This document shows, in pieces, positions 44,836 to 52,549 of a stretch of 64,000 bases of DNA. The stretch covers positions 1,059,893-1,123,892 of the forward strand of contig NZ_BCUR01000001.1 in assembly GCF_003569005.1 (NCBI RefSeq). Reading direction: 5' to 3'. The DNA comes from Vibrio superstes (GTDB lineage Bacteria; Pseudomonadota; Gammaproteobacteria; Enterobacterales; Vibrionaceae). Numbering within the stretch: position 1 is the first letter of the stretch; each line of letters starts with the position of its first letter. The position numbers were made by a program, and so were the translations under genes. The notes beneath the pieces were generated by a model, which was not told the DNA's origin, ran no database searches, and was given only the letters and a program-made list of their open reading frames with translations.

Positions 44836-45348
44836 TCAAAACTTCAGATTGATGCTGATGTCGGGATTGAGCAACTGCGAGCGTTCGTGAGCTAAATCCT
44901 TGCGGCGATTTCGCAGTTTGTTGTATTTCTTGGTGTCTGAGGTTGCTTCCATTTGGTTGTCTAGTTCTGCGATCTGCGAGTCCAAGCTCATCAGCCTTTG
45001 CTGGCGTTGATACTCTTTTTTACCTAATTGATAGTTCTTTAAGAACTGTTCATCGTGGCAGACGTTGTAGTAGGTGCGGCCTTCTGAGCCCACTTTGTAG
45101 CCGTTGTCAGCAGAGCAGTAAACTTCTGTGCCTTGTTTAAACCCTTGTTGCCACTGGGATTGGTTAACAACGACACTCGCCTCTAAGCAATCTTTCGCAT
45201 AATCGTTAACAATACTCGGGTCATTGCCCTCTTTCCCATCTTGATAACCAACATCATGCCAATTTGCTGATTGACATTGCTCAGGTGTCATACTGGCACA
45301 TCCCGCCAACGAAGAAGCAATAAGTGCACCGATAATTAGGCGGCTCAT
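44836..45348 (-). CDS. DUF2799-family lipoprotein
   Basis: 170 residues. Lipoprotein signal MSRLIIGALIASSLAGCASM with Cys17. The DUF2799 core is seen as NWHDVGYQDGKEG, DYAKDCLEA and WQQGFKQGTEVYCSADNGYKVG, followed by a charged helical tail that probably forms a coiled coil (RLMSLDSQIAELDNQMEA). Function is unknown for the family. It is common in gammaproteobacteria. Confidence 0.85.
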   Translation of the reverse strand: MSRLIIGALIASSLAGCASMTPEQCQSANWHDVGYQDGKEGNDPSIVNDYAKDCLEASVVVNQSQWQQGFKQGTEVYCSADNGYKVGSEGRTYYNVCHDEQFLKNYQLGKKEYQRQQRLMSLDSQIAELDNQMEATSDTKKYNKLRNRRKDLAHERSQLLNPDISINLKF

Positions 45349-45572
45349 ACCTTAGTTCCTTTTGAATCCCATACAGAAGAGTGTCTCGCTACTATATTTT
45401 CTTAGCCAGACATGATGCTTTGCATTGTATGAATTTGAGCATAGGGACGAATAGAGGTAAGAACATTGATTCAATAATTGATGGGATATTGGAGTTTTAT
45501 GCACTGTTTATGCTGGATATGAAACGTATTGAGGTTAAATAGAAGCATTCATTAGTGTATTGTTTGTGTATT

Positions 45573-45594
45573 AAGTGTGATTTACATCTCGTTA
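45573..45594 (+). promoter_or_regulatory. CRP site upstream of the alanine/glycine symporter
   Basis: AAGTGTGATTTACATC followed by TCGTTA, 16 of 22 positions of the CRP consensus, about 90 bases before the start. No glycine riboswitch signature is present in this leader. Confidence 0.5.
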
Positions 45595-45682
45595 CCGTCT
45601 ATTTTCGAACAAACCCTTTAACAATGAGCTTACAAGTAAGATACTGTTCCGAAAGAATTTTAATTCAATAGGGAAGTTGATT

Positions 45683-47179
45683 ATGCAAGAATTTGTGGAT
45701 TTTCTGAATGGGATCATTTGGAGCCCCTTTCTTATCTACCTCTGCTTAGGTGCAGGTCTGTTTTATTCCATCTTGACGCGCTTTGTACAAATTCGTCATT
45801 TCTTTGAGATGTGGCGTTTGCTGTTATCAGGCAAAAGTTCGGAAAAAGGCATTTCATCATTTCAGGCGCTAGCGGTTTCGCTCTCTGGTCGCGTAGGTAC
45901 AGGTAACATTGCTGGCGTCGCCGCCGCTATTGGTTTTGGTGGCCCAGGCGCAGTATTCTGGATGTGGGTTGTTGCCTTTTTTGGCGCTGCAACTGCATAT
46001 GCGGAATCGACTCTTGCTCAAATCTATAAAGAGGAAGATGAAGGCCAATTCCGTGGTGGCCCTGCTTACTACATTGAAAAGGCCATGGGGCAGAAATGGT
46101 ATGCGTGGATCTTTGCTATCGCGACTATCTTCGCCTGCGGTGTACTGCTTCCTGGCGTCCAATCCAACAGTATCGGTAACGCAGTTGAAGCGGCGTTTGG
46201 CTCTGGCCCTGCGATTGAAACGGCTATGGGTACGTTCAGTTTCGCTAAGGTTCTAACGGGTACTTTTATTGCGATAGTACTTGGCTTTATCATCTTTGGT
46301 GGTGTTAAGCGTATTGCTCACTTTACTCAGATTGTTGTTCCTTTCATGGCTCTGGCCTACATCTTGACGGCGTTTGTCATCATCTTGCTTCACATCACTG
46401 AAGTCCCTCGTATTTTTTCGATGATTGTAGGTGATGCCTTTACTCCTATGGCTGGCTTTGGTGCTGCTATTGGTTGGGGTGTTAAGCGTGGTGTTTACTC
46501 GAATGAAGCAGGGCAAGGTACTGGTCCACATGCGGCGGCAGCGGCTAACGTGGCGCATCCTGCGCAGCAAGGTCTAGTTCAATCGTTCTCTATCTATATT
46601 GATACACTGCTGGTTTGTTCTGCTACGGCATTTATGATTCTAATTACTGGTATGTACAACGTTCACGGTGCAGGAGAGGGAGTCTTTGTTGTACAGAACC
46701 TTTCGGAAAGCATTAGTGCGAATGGGCCGGTATTTACTCAGCTTGCTATCGACAGTGCGTTACCAGGTATCGGTAAGCCATTTATTGCGGTAGCGCTATT
46801 CTTCTTTGCCTTTACGACTATCTTGGCTTACTACTACATTGCTGAAACCAACATTGCTTATATACGCCGTACCTTCAAGGTAGAAGGCCTGATGTTCATA
46901 CTTAAGCTTGTTATCATCTCGGCTACCTTCTACGGTACAGTGAGAACAGCAAACCTTGCTTGGGCGATGGGTGATATTGGTGTTGGTTTGATGGCATGGT
47001 TAAACATCATCGGCATTCTAATCATTTTCTTTATGTCTAAACCAGCACTTAAGGCTCTAAGAGATTACGAAGAGCAGCAAAAGCGTGGTGTTACTGTGTA
47101 CACCTTTGATCCAGTCAAACTGGGTATTAAAGGCGCAACATACTGGGAGAAGCGATTGGAGAAATCGTCCAAAGAGTAG
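45683..47179 (+). CDS. alanine/glycine:cation symporter
   Basis: 498-residue AgcS-family transporter with about eleven membrane helices. Family signatures are GTGNIAGVAAAIGFGGPGAVF near residue 75 and GVKRGVYSNEAGQGTGPHA near 275. It imports alanine or glycine with sodium. The ATG at 45683 is preferred to a TTG six bases earlier because of its spacing to GGGAAG. A glycine importer near the gcv genes would make sense, though they are 7-11 kb apart and not in one operon. Confidence 0.9.
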   Translation: MQEFVDFLNGIIWSPFLIYLCLGAGLFYSILTRFVQIRHFFEMWRLLLSGKSSEKGISSFQALAVSLSGRVGTGNIAGVAAAIGFGGPGAVFWMWVVAFFGAATAYAESTLAQIYKEEDEGQFRGGPAYYIEKAMGQKWYAWIFAIATIFACGVLLPGVQSNSIGNAVEAAFGSGPAIETAMGTFSFAKVLTGTFIAIVLGFIIFGGVKRIAHFTQIVVPFMALAYILTAFVIILLHITEVPRIFSMIVGDAFTPMAGFGAAIGWGVKRGVYSNEAGQGTGPHAAAAANVAHPAQQGLVQSFSIYIDTLLVCSATAFMILITGMYNVHGAGEGVFVVQNLSESISANGPVFTQLAIDSALPGIGKPFIAVALFFFAFTTILAYYYIAETNIAYIRRTFKVEGLMFILKLVIISATFYGTVRTANLAWAMGDIGVGLMAWLNIIGILIIFFMSKPALKALRDYEEQQKRGVTVYTFDPVKLGIKGATYWEKRLEKSSKE

Positions 47180-47201
47180 CACGACTAAAGACTCATAATT
47201 G

Positions 47202-47234
47202 AGGGCCCAGAGGACTTTTCTCCGGGCCCTTTTT
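47202..47234 (+). terminator. terminator after the symporter gene
   Basis: AGGGCCC / GGGCCCT with inner GAGG/TCTC pairing and a T-run. Confidence 0.88.
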
Positions 47235-47351
47235 AGTTGTGGTTCAATAAAACTGTCATCTTTAAGGGATAAACTTATTGAGAGATTTGACACCTTAACT
47301 CGAGCATGACAATTTGCATGGGCTTAGCCATTATAGTGTGATAGATTTTGT

Positions 47352-47385
47352 TCATGTAATTTACTTCTGAAAGTAAATTACATGA
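47352..47385. promoter_or_regulatory. perfect 15-bp inverted repeat
   Basis: TCATGTAATTTACTT / AAGTAAATTACATGA with a CTGA centre, 34 bases in all. It is AT-rich and unlike a terminator (no GC stem, no T-run). It lies 13 bases before a CRP site. Confidence 0.6.
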
Positions 47386-47397
47386 GTTTCATTAATT

Positions 47398-47413
47398 TGT
47401 GATCTCCATCACG
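47398..47413 (+). promoter_or_regulatory. CRP site upstream of a small membrane protein gene
   Basis: TGTGATCTCCATCACG matches TGTGA-N6-TCACA at nine of ten fixed bases, 121 bases before the TTG start. Confidence 0.6.
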
Positions 47414-47533
47414 TAATTTGGTGTTTTGGTCATTAGTTAATAACCAGAAATGTGAATCCGACCACGGCATTTATCGAATTGTATTATTATAATTCTATTC
47501 CGTTGTGTAGATTGTTCCGTCTGGAGAAGTATT

Positions 47534-47839
47534 TTGTCTTGGCCTATTGTTTTCGATTTTTTGAGTGTGCTTTTGCTAGTAGTACTAGCTGTGGCTGCTA
47601 CAAAATCAATGGATGCGCTAAGAAAGACAATTTGGTCTGCACAAAAGAACCATGTTTCTGAAGAGATAGTGCGTAAAAGCCTCGCAAAACTGAGCTTGAA
47701 TCGAGCTGTTTTGGTGCTAACGATCGCTACGATAGTGATCAAGGTTGCCTTAATCTTGGGACAGGTACTCGATTTTGACTCTATTGATAAGTCTGGTCTT
47801 CTCGACGATGCAGTTGTTCAATATATCGTCGTAGAATAA
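47534..47839 (+). CDS. small membrane protein with TTG start
   Basis: 101 residues with two hydrophobic segments (about 5-22, FDFLSVLLLVVLAVAA, and 58-78, AVLVLTIATIVIKVALILG) joined by a charged cytoplasmic-type loop. The TTG start at 47534 follows GGAGAAG by seven bases, a good site, and no ATG fits. I do not recognise a family. A strong CRP site and a long dyad upstream support a genuine, regulated gene. Confidence 0.6.
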   Translation: MSWPIVFDFLSVLLLVVLAVAATKSMDALRKTIWSAQKNHVSEEIVRKSLAKLSLNRAVLVLTIATIVIKVALILGQVLDFDSIDKSGLLDDAVVQYIVVE

Positions 47840-47971
47840 AGATTCTTTTCGTTCCCGACCCTCCTCCATACCTGTTTAACTTTCTTTCATTGGATTCAAA
47901 TTTACCTGGTTGATAAGTTCAACTATGATAGAGTTAATTAAAACGCTTCTATATAACTTTATGGTAAATCA

Positions 47972-48397
47972 ATGGATAAGAACCTAATCTCTGATACGAT
48001 CTTTCAACTCGTACAATCATATAAGCACGCGATACGTGGCGAGCTGCAAGCGAATGATCTTGGTTTGAATGGAATGCATGTCCGCTGTTTAGGCTTCATC
48101 AGACAACGAAATCAATGCACAGCCAATGATATTGTACAGCACTTTTCCAGAGACAAAGCGCAAGTCGCACGCCTGGTGAAAGAGATGATTGGTAACGAGT
48201 GGATCGTGAAGTCTCCTAACCCTGAAGACAAGCGTAGCCAATTCCTATCATTGACAGAGCAGGGCATTTTACTGAGTGAGCAAATCGATGCAGCTCAGCA
48301 ATCTATCCAAACAAGAATGAAGCAAGACCTAAGCGACGAAGAGCTAAAAGTATTCACAACCGTCGCACAAAAATTTGCTCGTAATTTATCAGAGTAA
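47972..48397 (+). CDS. MarR-family transcriptional regulator
   Basis: 141 residues of the MarR fold. The winged helix is clear: CTANDIVQHFSRDKAQVARLVKEMI as the helix-turn-helix, then SPNPEDKRSQFLSLTEQG as the wing with the family's D-x-R-S motif. The terminal helices form the dimer region. The neighbouring acetyltransferase gene begins 33 bases downstream and may be co-transcribed. No operator is evident. Confidence 0.88.
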   Translation: MDKNLISDTIFQLVQSYKHAIRGELQANDLGLNGMHVRCLGFIRQRNQCTANDIVQHFSRDKAQVARLVKEMIGNEWIVKSPNPEDKRSQFLSLTEQGILLSEQIDAAQQSIQTRMKQDLSDEELKVFTTVAQKFARNLSE

Positions 48398-48430
48398 ACT
48401 CCCCATTTGGATTCGTTTGGAGATCGACAT

Positions 48431-48949
48431 ATGCAGCTAATAGAGCCCTCGCTGGAATTTGAATCATCGTTTGCTCGATTTTATGAAGATTTCGCAACGA
48501 ACGATGAGATCAACTCTGATTACTACCTAGAGGGTGTGCTGAATTTCAAAGCCTACATACAGTGCCTGAAAGATGAAGCTTTGGGCATTAATCTTGTAGA
48601 GGATTATGTGCAATGTAGTCATTTTTGGCTGGTTGATGCACAGAAGAACATCTACGGAGCTATTCGAGTTCGCCATAACATCGATACTGAACTACTCGCT
48701 TTAGAAGCAGGGCATATTGGCTACGACATAGCCCCTGAATATCGTGGCATGGGTTATGGCACATTGATGCTAAAGAAAGCGTTATTAAAAGCCAAAGCGA
48801 TAGGGCTGCCTAAGGCTCTGGTTGTGGCGGATGAAGATAATATGGCGTCACGCAAAGTCATTGAAGCCAATGGCGGACAGCTAGAAAACGTTGTATTTGG
48901 TAAGGTTTATCCAAATCCTTTGGCAAGGTACTGGATAGAATGTCACTAA
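48431..48949 (+). CDS. GNAT-family N-acetyltransferase
   Basis: 172 residues with the acetyl-CoA motif A (YDIAPEYRGMGYGTLMLKKALLKA) and the following VVADEDNMASRKVIEANGG, typical of the larger GNAT enzymes acting on small molecules or toxins. The substrate is unknown. The ATG at 48431 has GGAG eight bases upstream; a TTG eight codons earlier is less likely. It follows the MarR gene. Confidence 0.87.
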   Translation: MQLIEPSLEFESSFARFYEDFATNDEINSDYYLEGVLNFKAYIQCLKDEALGINLVEDYVQCSHFWLVDAQKNIYGAIRVRHNIDTELLALEAGHIGYDIAPEYRGMGYGTLMLKKALLKAKAIGLPKALVVADEDNMASRKVIEANGGQLENVVFGKVYPNPLARYWIECH

Positions 48950-48959
48950 AGACTTTTAA

Positions 48960-48968
48960 GCTGCTAGC
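48960..48968. repeat. 9-bp target duplication, left
   Basis: GCTGCTAGC, identical to 49136-49144 on the far side of the small element. Confidence 0.8.
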
Positions 48969-49135
48969 CTGTCTCTTGATCACAAGCCGGACTTTAGGGT
49001 ACCCGTTATGCCAGCTTGGAAAACACCTCGGGGACGACGTTTATTAACCGCATGAACCAAAGTAGTGATCCAATAAGGCAAAAATTCTATTAGATCACAT
49101 TTAGGTCGACTATCAGACTTGTGTATGAAAGTCAG
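48969..49135. mobile_element. 167-bp IS50-type MITE
   Basis: The left end CTGTCTCTTGATCACAAG begins like the Tn5/IS50 inside end (CTGTCTCTTGATCA). The right end, read inward, is CTGACTTTCATACACAAGT, 17 of 19 bases of the IS50 outside end. A perfect 9-bp direct repeat flanks it, the duplication size of IS4/IS50 elements. No coding capacity is present, so it would need a transposase supplied in trans. Confidence 0.8.
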
Positions 49136-49144
49136 GCTGCTAGC
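49136..49144. repeat. 9-bp target duplication, right
   Basis: GCTGCTAGC, matching 48960-48968. Confidence 0.8.
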
Positions 49145-49152
49145 TTAAAGCT

Positions 49153-49404
49153 TTAATTGTTCATTTCGACGTAATCTAGGCCATAGTCGGTCAATGCAAT
49201 ACGATTATCTTCAAGGCGAATACACTCGCTACTTTCTAGCGTGTTCAATACCCTATCTAACGGCTCGTTTAGGTAATCCGTGATTGAAGAGTTCATTTCC
49301 TCAAAAAAACACGAACCCATAGGCTGCAAAGTAAGGAATCTAAGCGTGGTAAGGCTATCTGTGTGAAGAGATGAATGTAGTTGGGAGTAGAGCTTAGATT
49401 GCAT
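49153..49404 (-). CDS. small winged-helix-like protein, paralogue of its neighbour
   Basis: 83 residues. The second half (LDRVLNTLESSECIRLEDNRIALTDYGLDYVEMNN) has the helix, turn and two-stranded wing pattern of MarR/ArsR-like winged helices. It aligns throughout with the next minus-strand gene: shared LH-DSL--L, L-PMG, L--LE---CI and LTD-GL---E. Both have an AAGGA-type ribosome site at the same distance. DNA binding is inferred. The IS50-type MITE lies eight bases beyond its stop. Confidence 0.6.
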   Translation of the reverse strand: MQSKLYSQLHSSLHTDSLTTLRFLTLQPMGSCFFEEMNSSITDYLNEPLDRVLNTLESSECIRLEDNRIALTDYGLDYVEMNN

Positions 49405-49581
49405 AACTGTAGTCCTTTATTTTAGTTATTTTTCTTTGCCGTTAATGTGCCCAATATTGAGTGCAATGAAAGTGATCTTGATAGCAAGATGAATATGAAT
49501 CAATGGAATAACCATTATTCCAATATTATATATTGTAGTGCCTAATCGATACTCCTTTTATACGATTAGAAAATTATATTA

Positions 49582-49833
49582 TTATCCATTTGCCTCTAGG
49601 TGCTCTAAACCAATATCGGTCAGATGAATATTTTCACCATCAATCAGGATACACTGGTTAAACTCTAATAGGTTAAGTAAGGTATCAACCTTTTCGCATA
49701 CTGAGTGATAGATGAAGAACTCCAATTCATCGAGCGTGACTATTCCCATAGGCTTTAAAGACAATAACTTAAGCACAGATAGGCTATCCAAATGTAAGTC
49801 TGGATTAATCTGCTGGCACGTACTTGATGGCAT
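49582..49833 (-). CDS. small winged-helix-like protein, paralogue of its neighbour
   Basis: 83 residues starting MPSSTCQQINPDLHLDSLSVLKLLSL. The C-terminal half, LLNLLEFNQCILIDGENIHLTD, repeats the winged-helix pattern of its downstream paralogue. The two genes are separated by 177 bases and probably arose by tandem duplication. No partner gene or operator shows what they control. Confidence 0.6.
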   Translation of the reverse strand: MPSSTCQQINPDLHLDSLSVLKLLSLKPMGIVTLDELEFFIYHSVCEKVDTLLNLLEFNQCILIDGENIHLTDIGLEHLEANG

Positions 49834-50086
49834 AATCTAAATCCTTTATATATGGTTATGCTACACGTACAAGATGCCTTGCTAATTTATGTTAGACTGT
49901 GACTCAATCGACATTTATATTAAAAATATTATTCATTATAATATCAACCGAGCAAAATAAGTCTATAAATGTAACTGAAGATTGCTAATTGTTTGTAATT
50001 ATATTTGTGATGGTTCTGATCTTTTATAAATTATGGGCAATGTACTTGTGAATATTTATTCTATATGGGTAATCCTGAATAAAAAA
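49834..50086. other. AT-rich spacer
   Basis: About 250 bases. It presumably holds the promoter of the upstream winged-helix gene. No gene is seen. Confidence 0.4.
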
Positions 50087-50113
50087 AGCCAGAGATCGAC
50101 TCGATCTCTGGCT
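50087..50113 (-). terminator. terminator of the PL7 lyase gene
   Basis: AGCCAGAGATCGA / TCGATCTCTGGCT, perfect 13-base arms, with seven T on the minus strand after the stem. Confidence 0.9.
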
Positions 50114-50143
50114 AGTTATTTTCACTTACTGAGTGTATTGCTA

Positions 50144-51004
50144 TTACTTATGCTCTACTTGATACTCAAGTTGGTAGAAGTGAGCTTCGCTTTCGCCATT
50201 GGTAAATTGATTGTATACACCCGCCTTAAAGTAGCTGAGTAGGTGACTCCAGTAGTCAATGTTGTGGTTCACTTTTTGCTCACCATCTACATTCACAACA
50301 AGAGTACTGTTGCCAACGATGATATTGAAATCCGTTGCGCCAGCCTTTGCTTTACCAAGGTCGTATTGTTTGTAAGCATTCTCTGACTTACAAGCAGGCT
50401 TACCCATGTTTTCTTTACCTTTCTTACCTTTACAGATAAGCGCATTGTCTTTAATTACTGCCCAGTAGTGTCCTGCAGTTTCGCCAGCGCCTTCACGCCA
50501 TACTACGCGCAGAAGTGGGTGAGGGATATTGTCTTTACCATCAACAGTAACACCTTTGTTGTGTACTTGAAGATAGGTAATTTCATTCTGCTTTGAGGTA
50601 GAGTCTTTCATTGAAGCTTCTGGGTTTACCGGCTCAATGCTTGCGTTTAGATGGTAGAAAGTATGTGGTAGCGAGGTGTTAAAGTTCTTATGAACGCGAA
50701 GCTCGTTTCTTTTGTGATCTCCCGTCATCTTAAAGACGAAAGCCTCTGATTCTTTGTCCACATAAAATACTTCATTTACAACGCCAGAAAAGTCGGTGTT
50801 GGTTGCGATGTAAAGTTTGTTGCCTTTCTTGCCTGCAGGATCAGAGATCTGTAATTCTGATTCAGAAAGAATCGGGCGGTATTGCGCATAATCCGCAGGA
50901 ATACCACGGTTGTCGCCCGCGTCATCAAAGGTGATGGCGAACGCTTGAGAAGATAAGAGTAGAGTAGTGGCTAGGCCAACAAGTTTTGTTTTATGAAGCG
51001 TCAT
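50144..51004 (-). CDS. PL7-family alginate lyase
   Basis: 286 residues with signal peptide MTLHKTKLVGLATTLLLSSQAFA. The three PL7 motifs are visible: RNELRV (for the R-x-E-L-R block), YLQVHNK (QIH/QVH) and YFKAGVYNQ near the C-terminus. It cleaves alginate by beta-elimination in or outside the periplasm. The QVH rather than QIH variant may bear on polyM/polyG preference. The ATG at 51004 fits the signal. It is divergent from a cupin gene. Confidence 0.92.
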   Translation of the reverse strand: MTLHKTKLVGLATTLLLSSQAFAITFDDAGDNRGIPADYAQYRPILSESELQISDPAGKKGNKLYIATNTDFSGVVNEVFYVDKESEAFVFKMTGDHKRNELRVHKNFNTSLPHTFYHLNASIEPVNPEASMKDSTSKQNEITYLQVHNKGVTVDGKDNIPHPLLRVVWREGAGETAGHYWAVIKDNALICKGKKGKENMGKPACKSENAYKQYDLGKAKAGATDFNIIVGNSTLVVNVDGEQKVNHNIDYWSHLLSYFKAGVYNQFTNGESEAHFYQLEYQVEHK

Positions 51005-51264
51005 TTTGAGGTTCCTCTGAGGACGTCTAGTTTCAATATTTTGTATTATTATATTGTTAGCTTGTGCGGATAAGGAACTAATCAATTCGTTTCATGTGAT
51101 CAACTTCTACTTTGCAACGGTGATGGTGAATAAGTAACTGAATATTGATAGCTGTTTCATTGTTTTTCTAAATGCAGTTGAGATTAAGTATTTGTCTGGT
51201 CTATGTTTCGGTGTGAAATCTGAACTATACATTAGTAGGATTCACCAAAATGGCTAGTTAGATA

Positions 51265-51657
51265 ATGATTAAACTAATGATCAAAGGATTTAATCTGCTT
51301 GTCTTGATCTGCACTTCGTTCATCGGTGCGGCCTCTGAAAAAGTGAAGCTCGAGAATCTACTTTTAGCTGAGCTACATGGTTCGCCTGGTACCGAGGTGA
51401 TAATCAGTAAAGTCTATATTCCCCCAAACACATCGCTACCTAAGCACTGGCACCCAGGAGAAGAGTTCGCTTACATACTGTCAGGGAGTGTCACCCTCTG
51501 GCAGGAGGGAAAAGAGGATATCGTCATTAATGAAGGCGAGGTTGCTCAAGTACCCTTTCAGCAAGTTCACACCGCAATTACCGGAGATTCTGGCGCAAGT
51601 ATTATTGTGTTTAGAGTTCATGAAAAGGGCAAACCCCAACGAGTGAAAGTGGATTGA
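51265..51657 (+). CDS. exported single-domain cupin
   Basis: 130 residues with an N-terminal hydrophobic signal (LMIKGFNLLVLICTSFIGAAS). The cupin metal motif is clear: HWHPGEEFAYILSG (two His and a Glu), then PFQQVHTAI with the third His. Function is not fixed by the fold. Cupins such as KdgF act on unsaturated uronates made by alginate lyases, and this gene is divergent from a PL7 lyase, but KdgF is normally cytoplasmic, so that link is speculative. Confidence 0.75.
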   Translation: MIKLMIKGFNLLVLICTSFIGAASEKVKLENLLLAELHGSPGTEVIISKVYIPPNTSLPKHWHPGEEFAYILSGSVTLWQEGKEDIVINEGEVAQVPFQQVHTAITGDSGASIIVFRVHEKGKPQRVKVD

Positions 51658-51748
51658 TTATAAGGCAATCAATAATGAAATAATCCTCTGTTTTTGCTGA
51701 AGATTGTTATGCTTTAGAGAGTGATAACAACCTAGGTTATTTTGATAT

Positions 51749-52462
51749 ATGCCACACTTGTTCGTCAATCGGCAGCGGATGCATGATGTAGTTCATCAGA
51801 ACCCTGAATTAAAACAGCAGATCTTTTGGGAATCTCTCAATGCCATTGTGTATAAAGCGGGCGGAATTATCTTCATATTGGGCAGTATTTGCTTCCTGCC
51901 GCGATTTGAAGAGTACGTAGATATTGGGGCTATTTTATTTGTCATTGGTTCGATTCTTTATCTGATTGTCGCGTTTCACGACGTGCTTGAAGTGAATGCG
52001 TTCAGAAGAAGCAATGGCGGTATAGGGCGAGAGTTATGGCTAGAGTTCATCGCTTCATTCGCCTATTTACTTGGGTCTTTGCTCTTTACTATTGGAAGTG
52101 TGTTTTTTCTTAAAGAGGTAGGTTTGACCGTTGCCGGTGCCTGGTTATTTATTATTGGCAGTGCATTGTTTGTGTTTGGCGCAGTGGTCAATGTCTTTAG
52201 AATTCTTTATGAGGATTCGGTGATTACCCTACAATTAATGAACCTTACCGCTCTGACGTTTGTATCAGGTTCAGTGCTGTTTCTCATAGCCTCCGTTCCC
52301 TATCTTTGGACTATCGACACTGCACATGATTCTCACCAGTTATTTCGTTATTTGGCTTGGCAATACATCATAGGCAGTGTCTTATTTCTGCTCGGTGGTC
52401 TGACTAACTACTTACGTGCATTGCTGATTATTCGAAAGCAATTGGCTGATGCTGAGGGCTAA
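51749..52462 (+). CDS. YrhK-domain membrane protein
   Basis: 237 residues with about six membrane helices arranged as three similar pairs: GGIIFILGSICFLP, LLGSLLFTIGSVFFL and VSGSVLFLIASVPYL, each followed by a second helix (LFVIGSILYLI, LFIIGSALFVFGAV, YIIGSVLFLLGG). This is the YrhK-type unit repeated three times. The role is unknown. It ends at a bidirectional terminator facing gcvP. Confidence 0.8.
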   Translation: MPHLFVNRQRMHDVVHQNPELKQQIFWESLNAIVYKAGGIIFILGSICFLPRFEEYVDIGAILFVIGSILYLIVAFHDVLEVNAFRRSNGGIGRELWLEFIASFAYLLGSLLFTIGSVFFLKEVGLTVAGAWLFIIGSALFVFGAVVNVFRILYEDSVITLQLMNLTALTFVSGSVLFLIASVPYLWTIDTAHDSHQLFRYLAWQYIIGSVLFLLGGLTNYLRALLIIRKQLADAEG

Positions 52463-52501
52463 TAAGCGCAGCTAGAGTATGCATCATAAAGTAGGTACAA
52501 A

Positions 52502-52527
52502 AAAGCGAGCCAAATGGCTCGCTTTTA
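52502..52527. terminator. bidirectional terminator
   Basis: AAAAGCGAGCC / GGCTCGCTTTT around AAAT, between convergent genes. Confidence 0.9.
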
Positions 52528-52549
52528 TCGGGGTAATAGAGAGTGTTAA

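Noticed and set aside
45349..45682. Glycine riboswitch before the alanine/glycine symporter, as in V. cholerae
   Set aside because: I looked for the conserved glycine-riboswitch core on the plus strand here and on both sides of the gcv genes and did not find it. Only a CRP-like site is present.
47981..48400. CRISPR arrays, tRNA or rRNA genes anywhere in the window
   Set aside because: No regularly spaced repeats or cloverleaf/rRNA signatures were seen; the only tandem repeats are short and listed.
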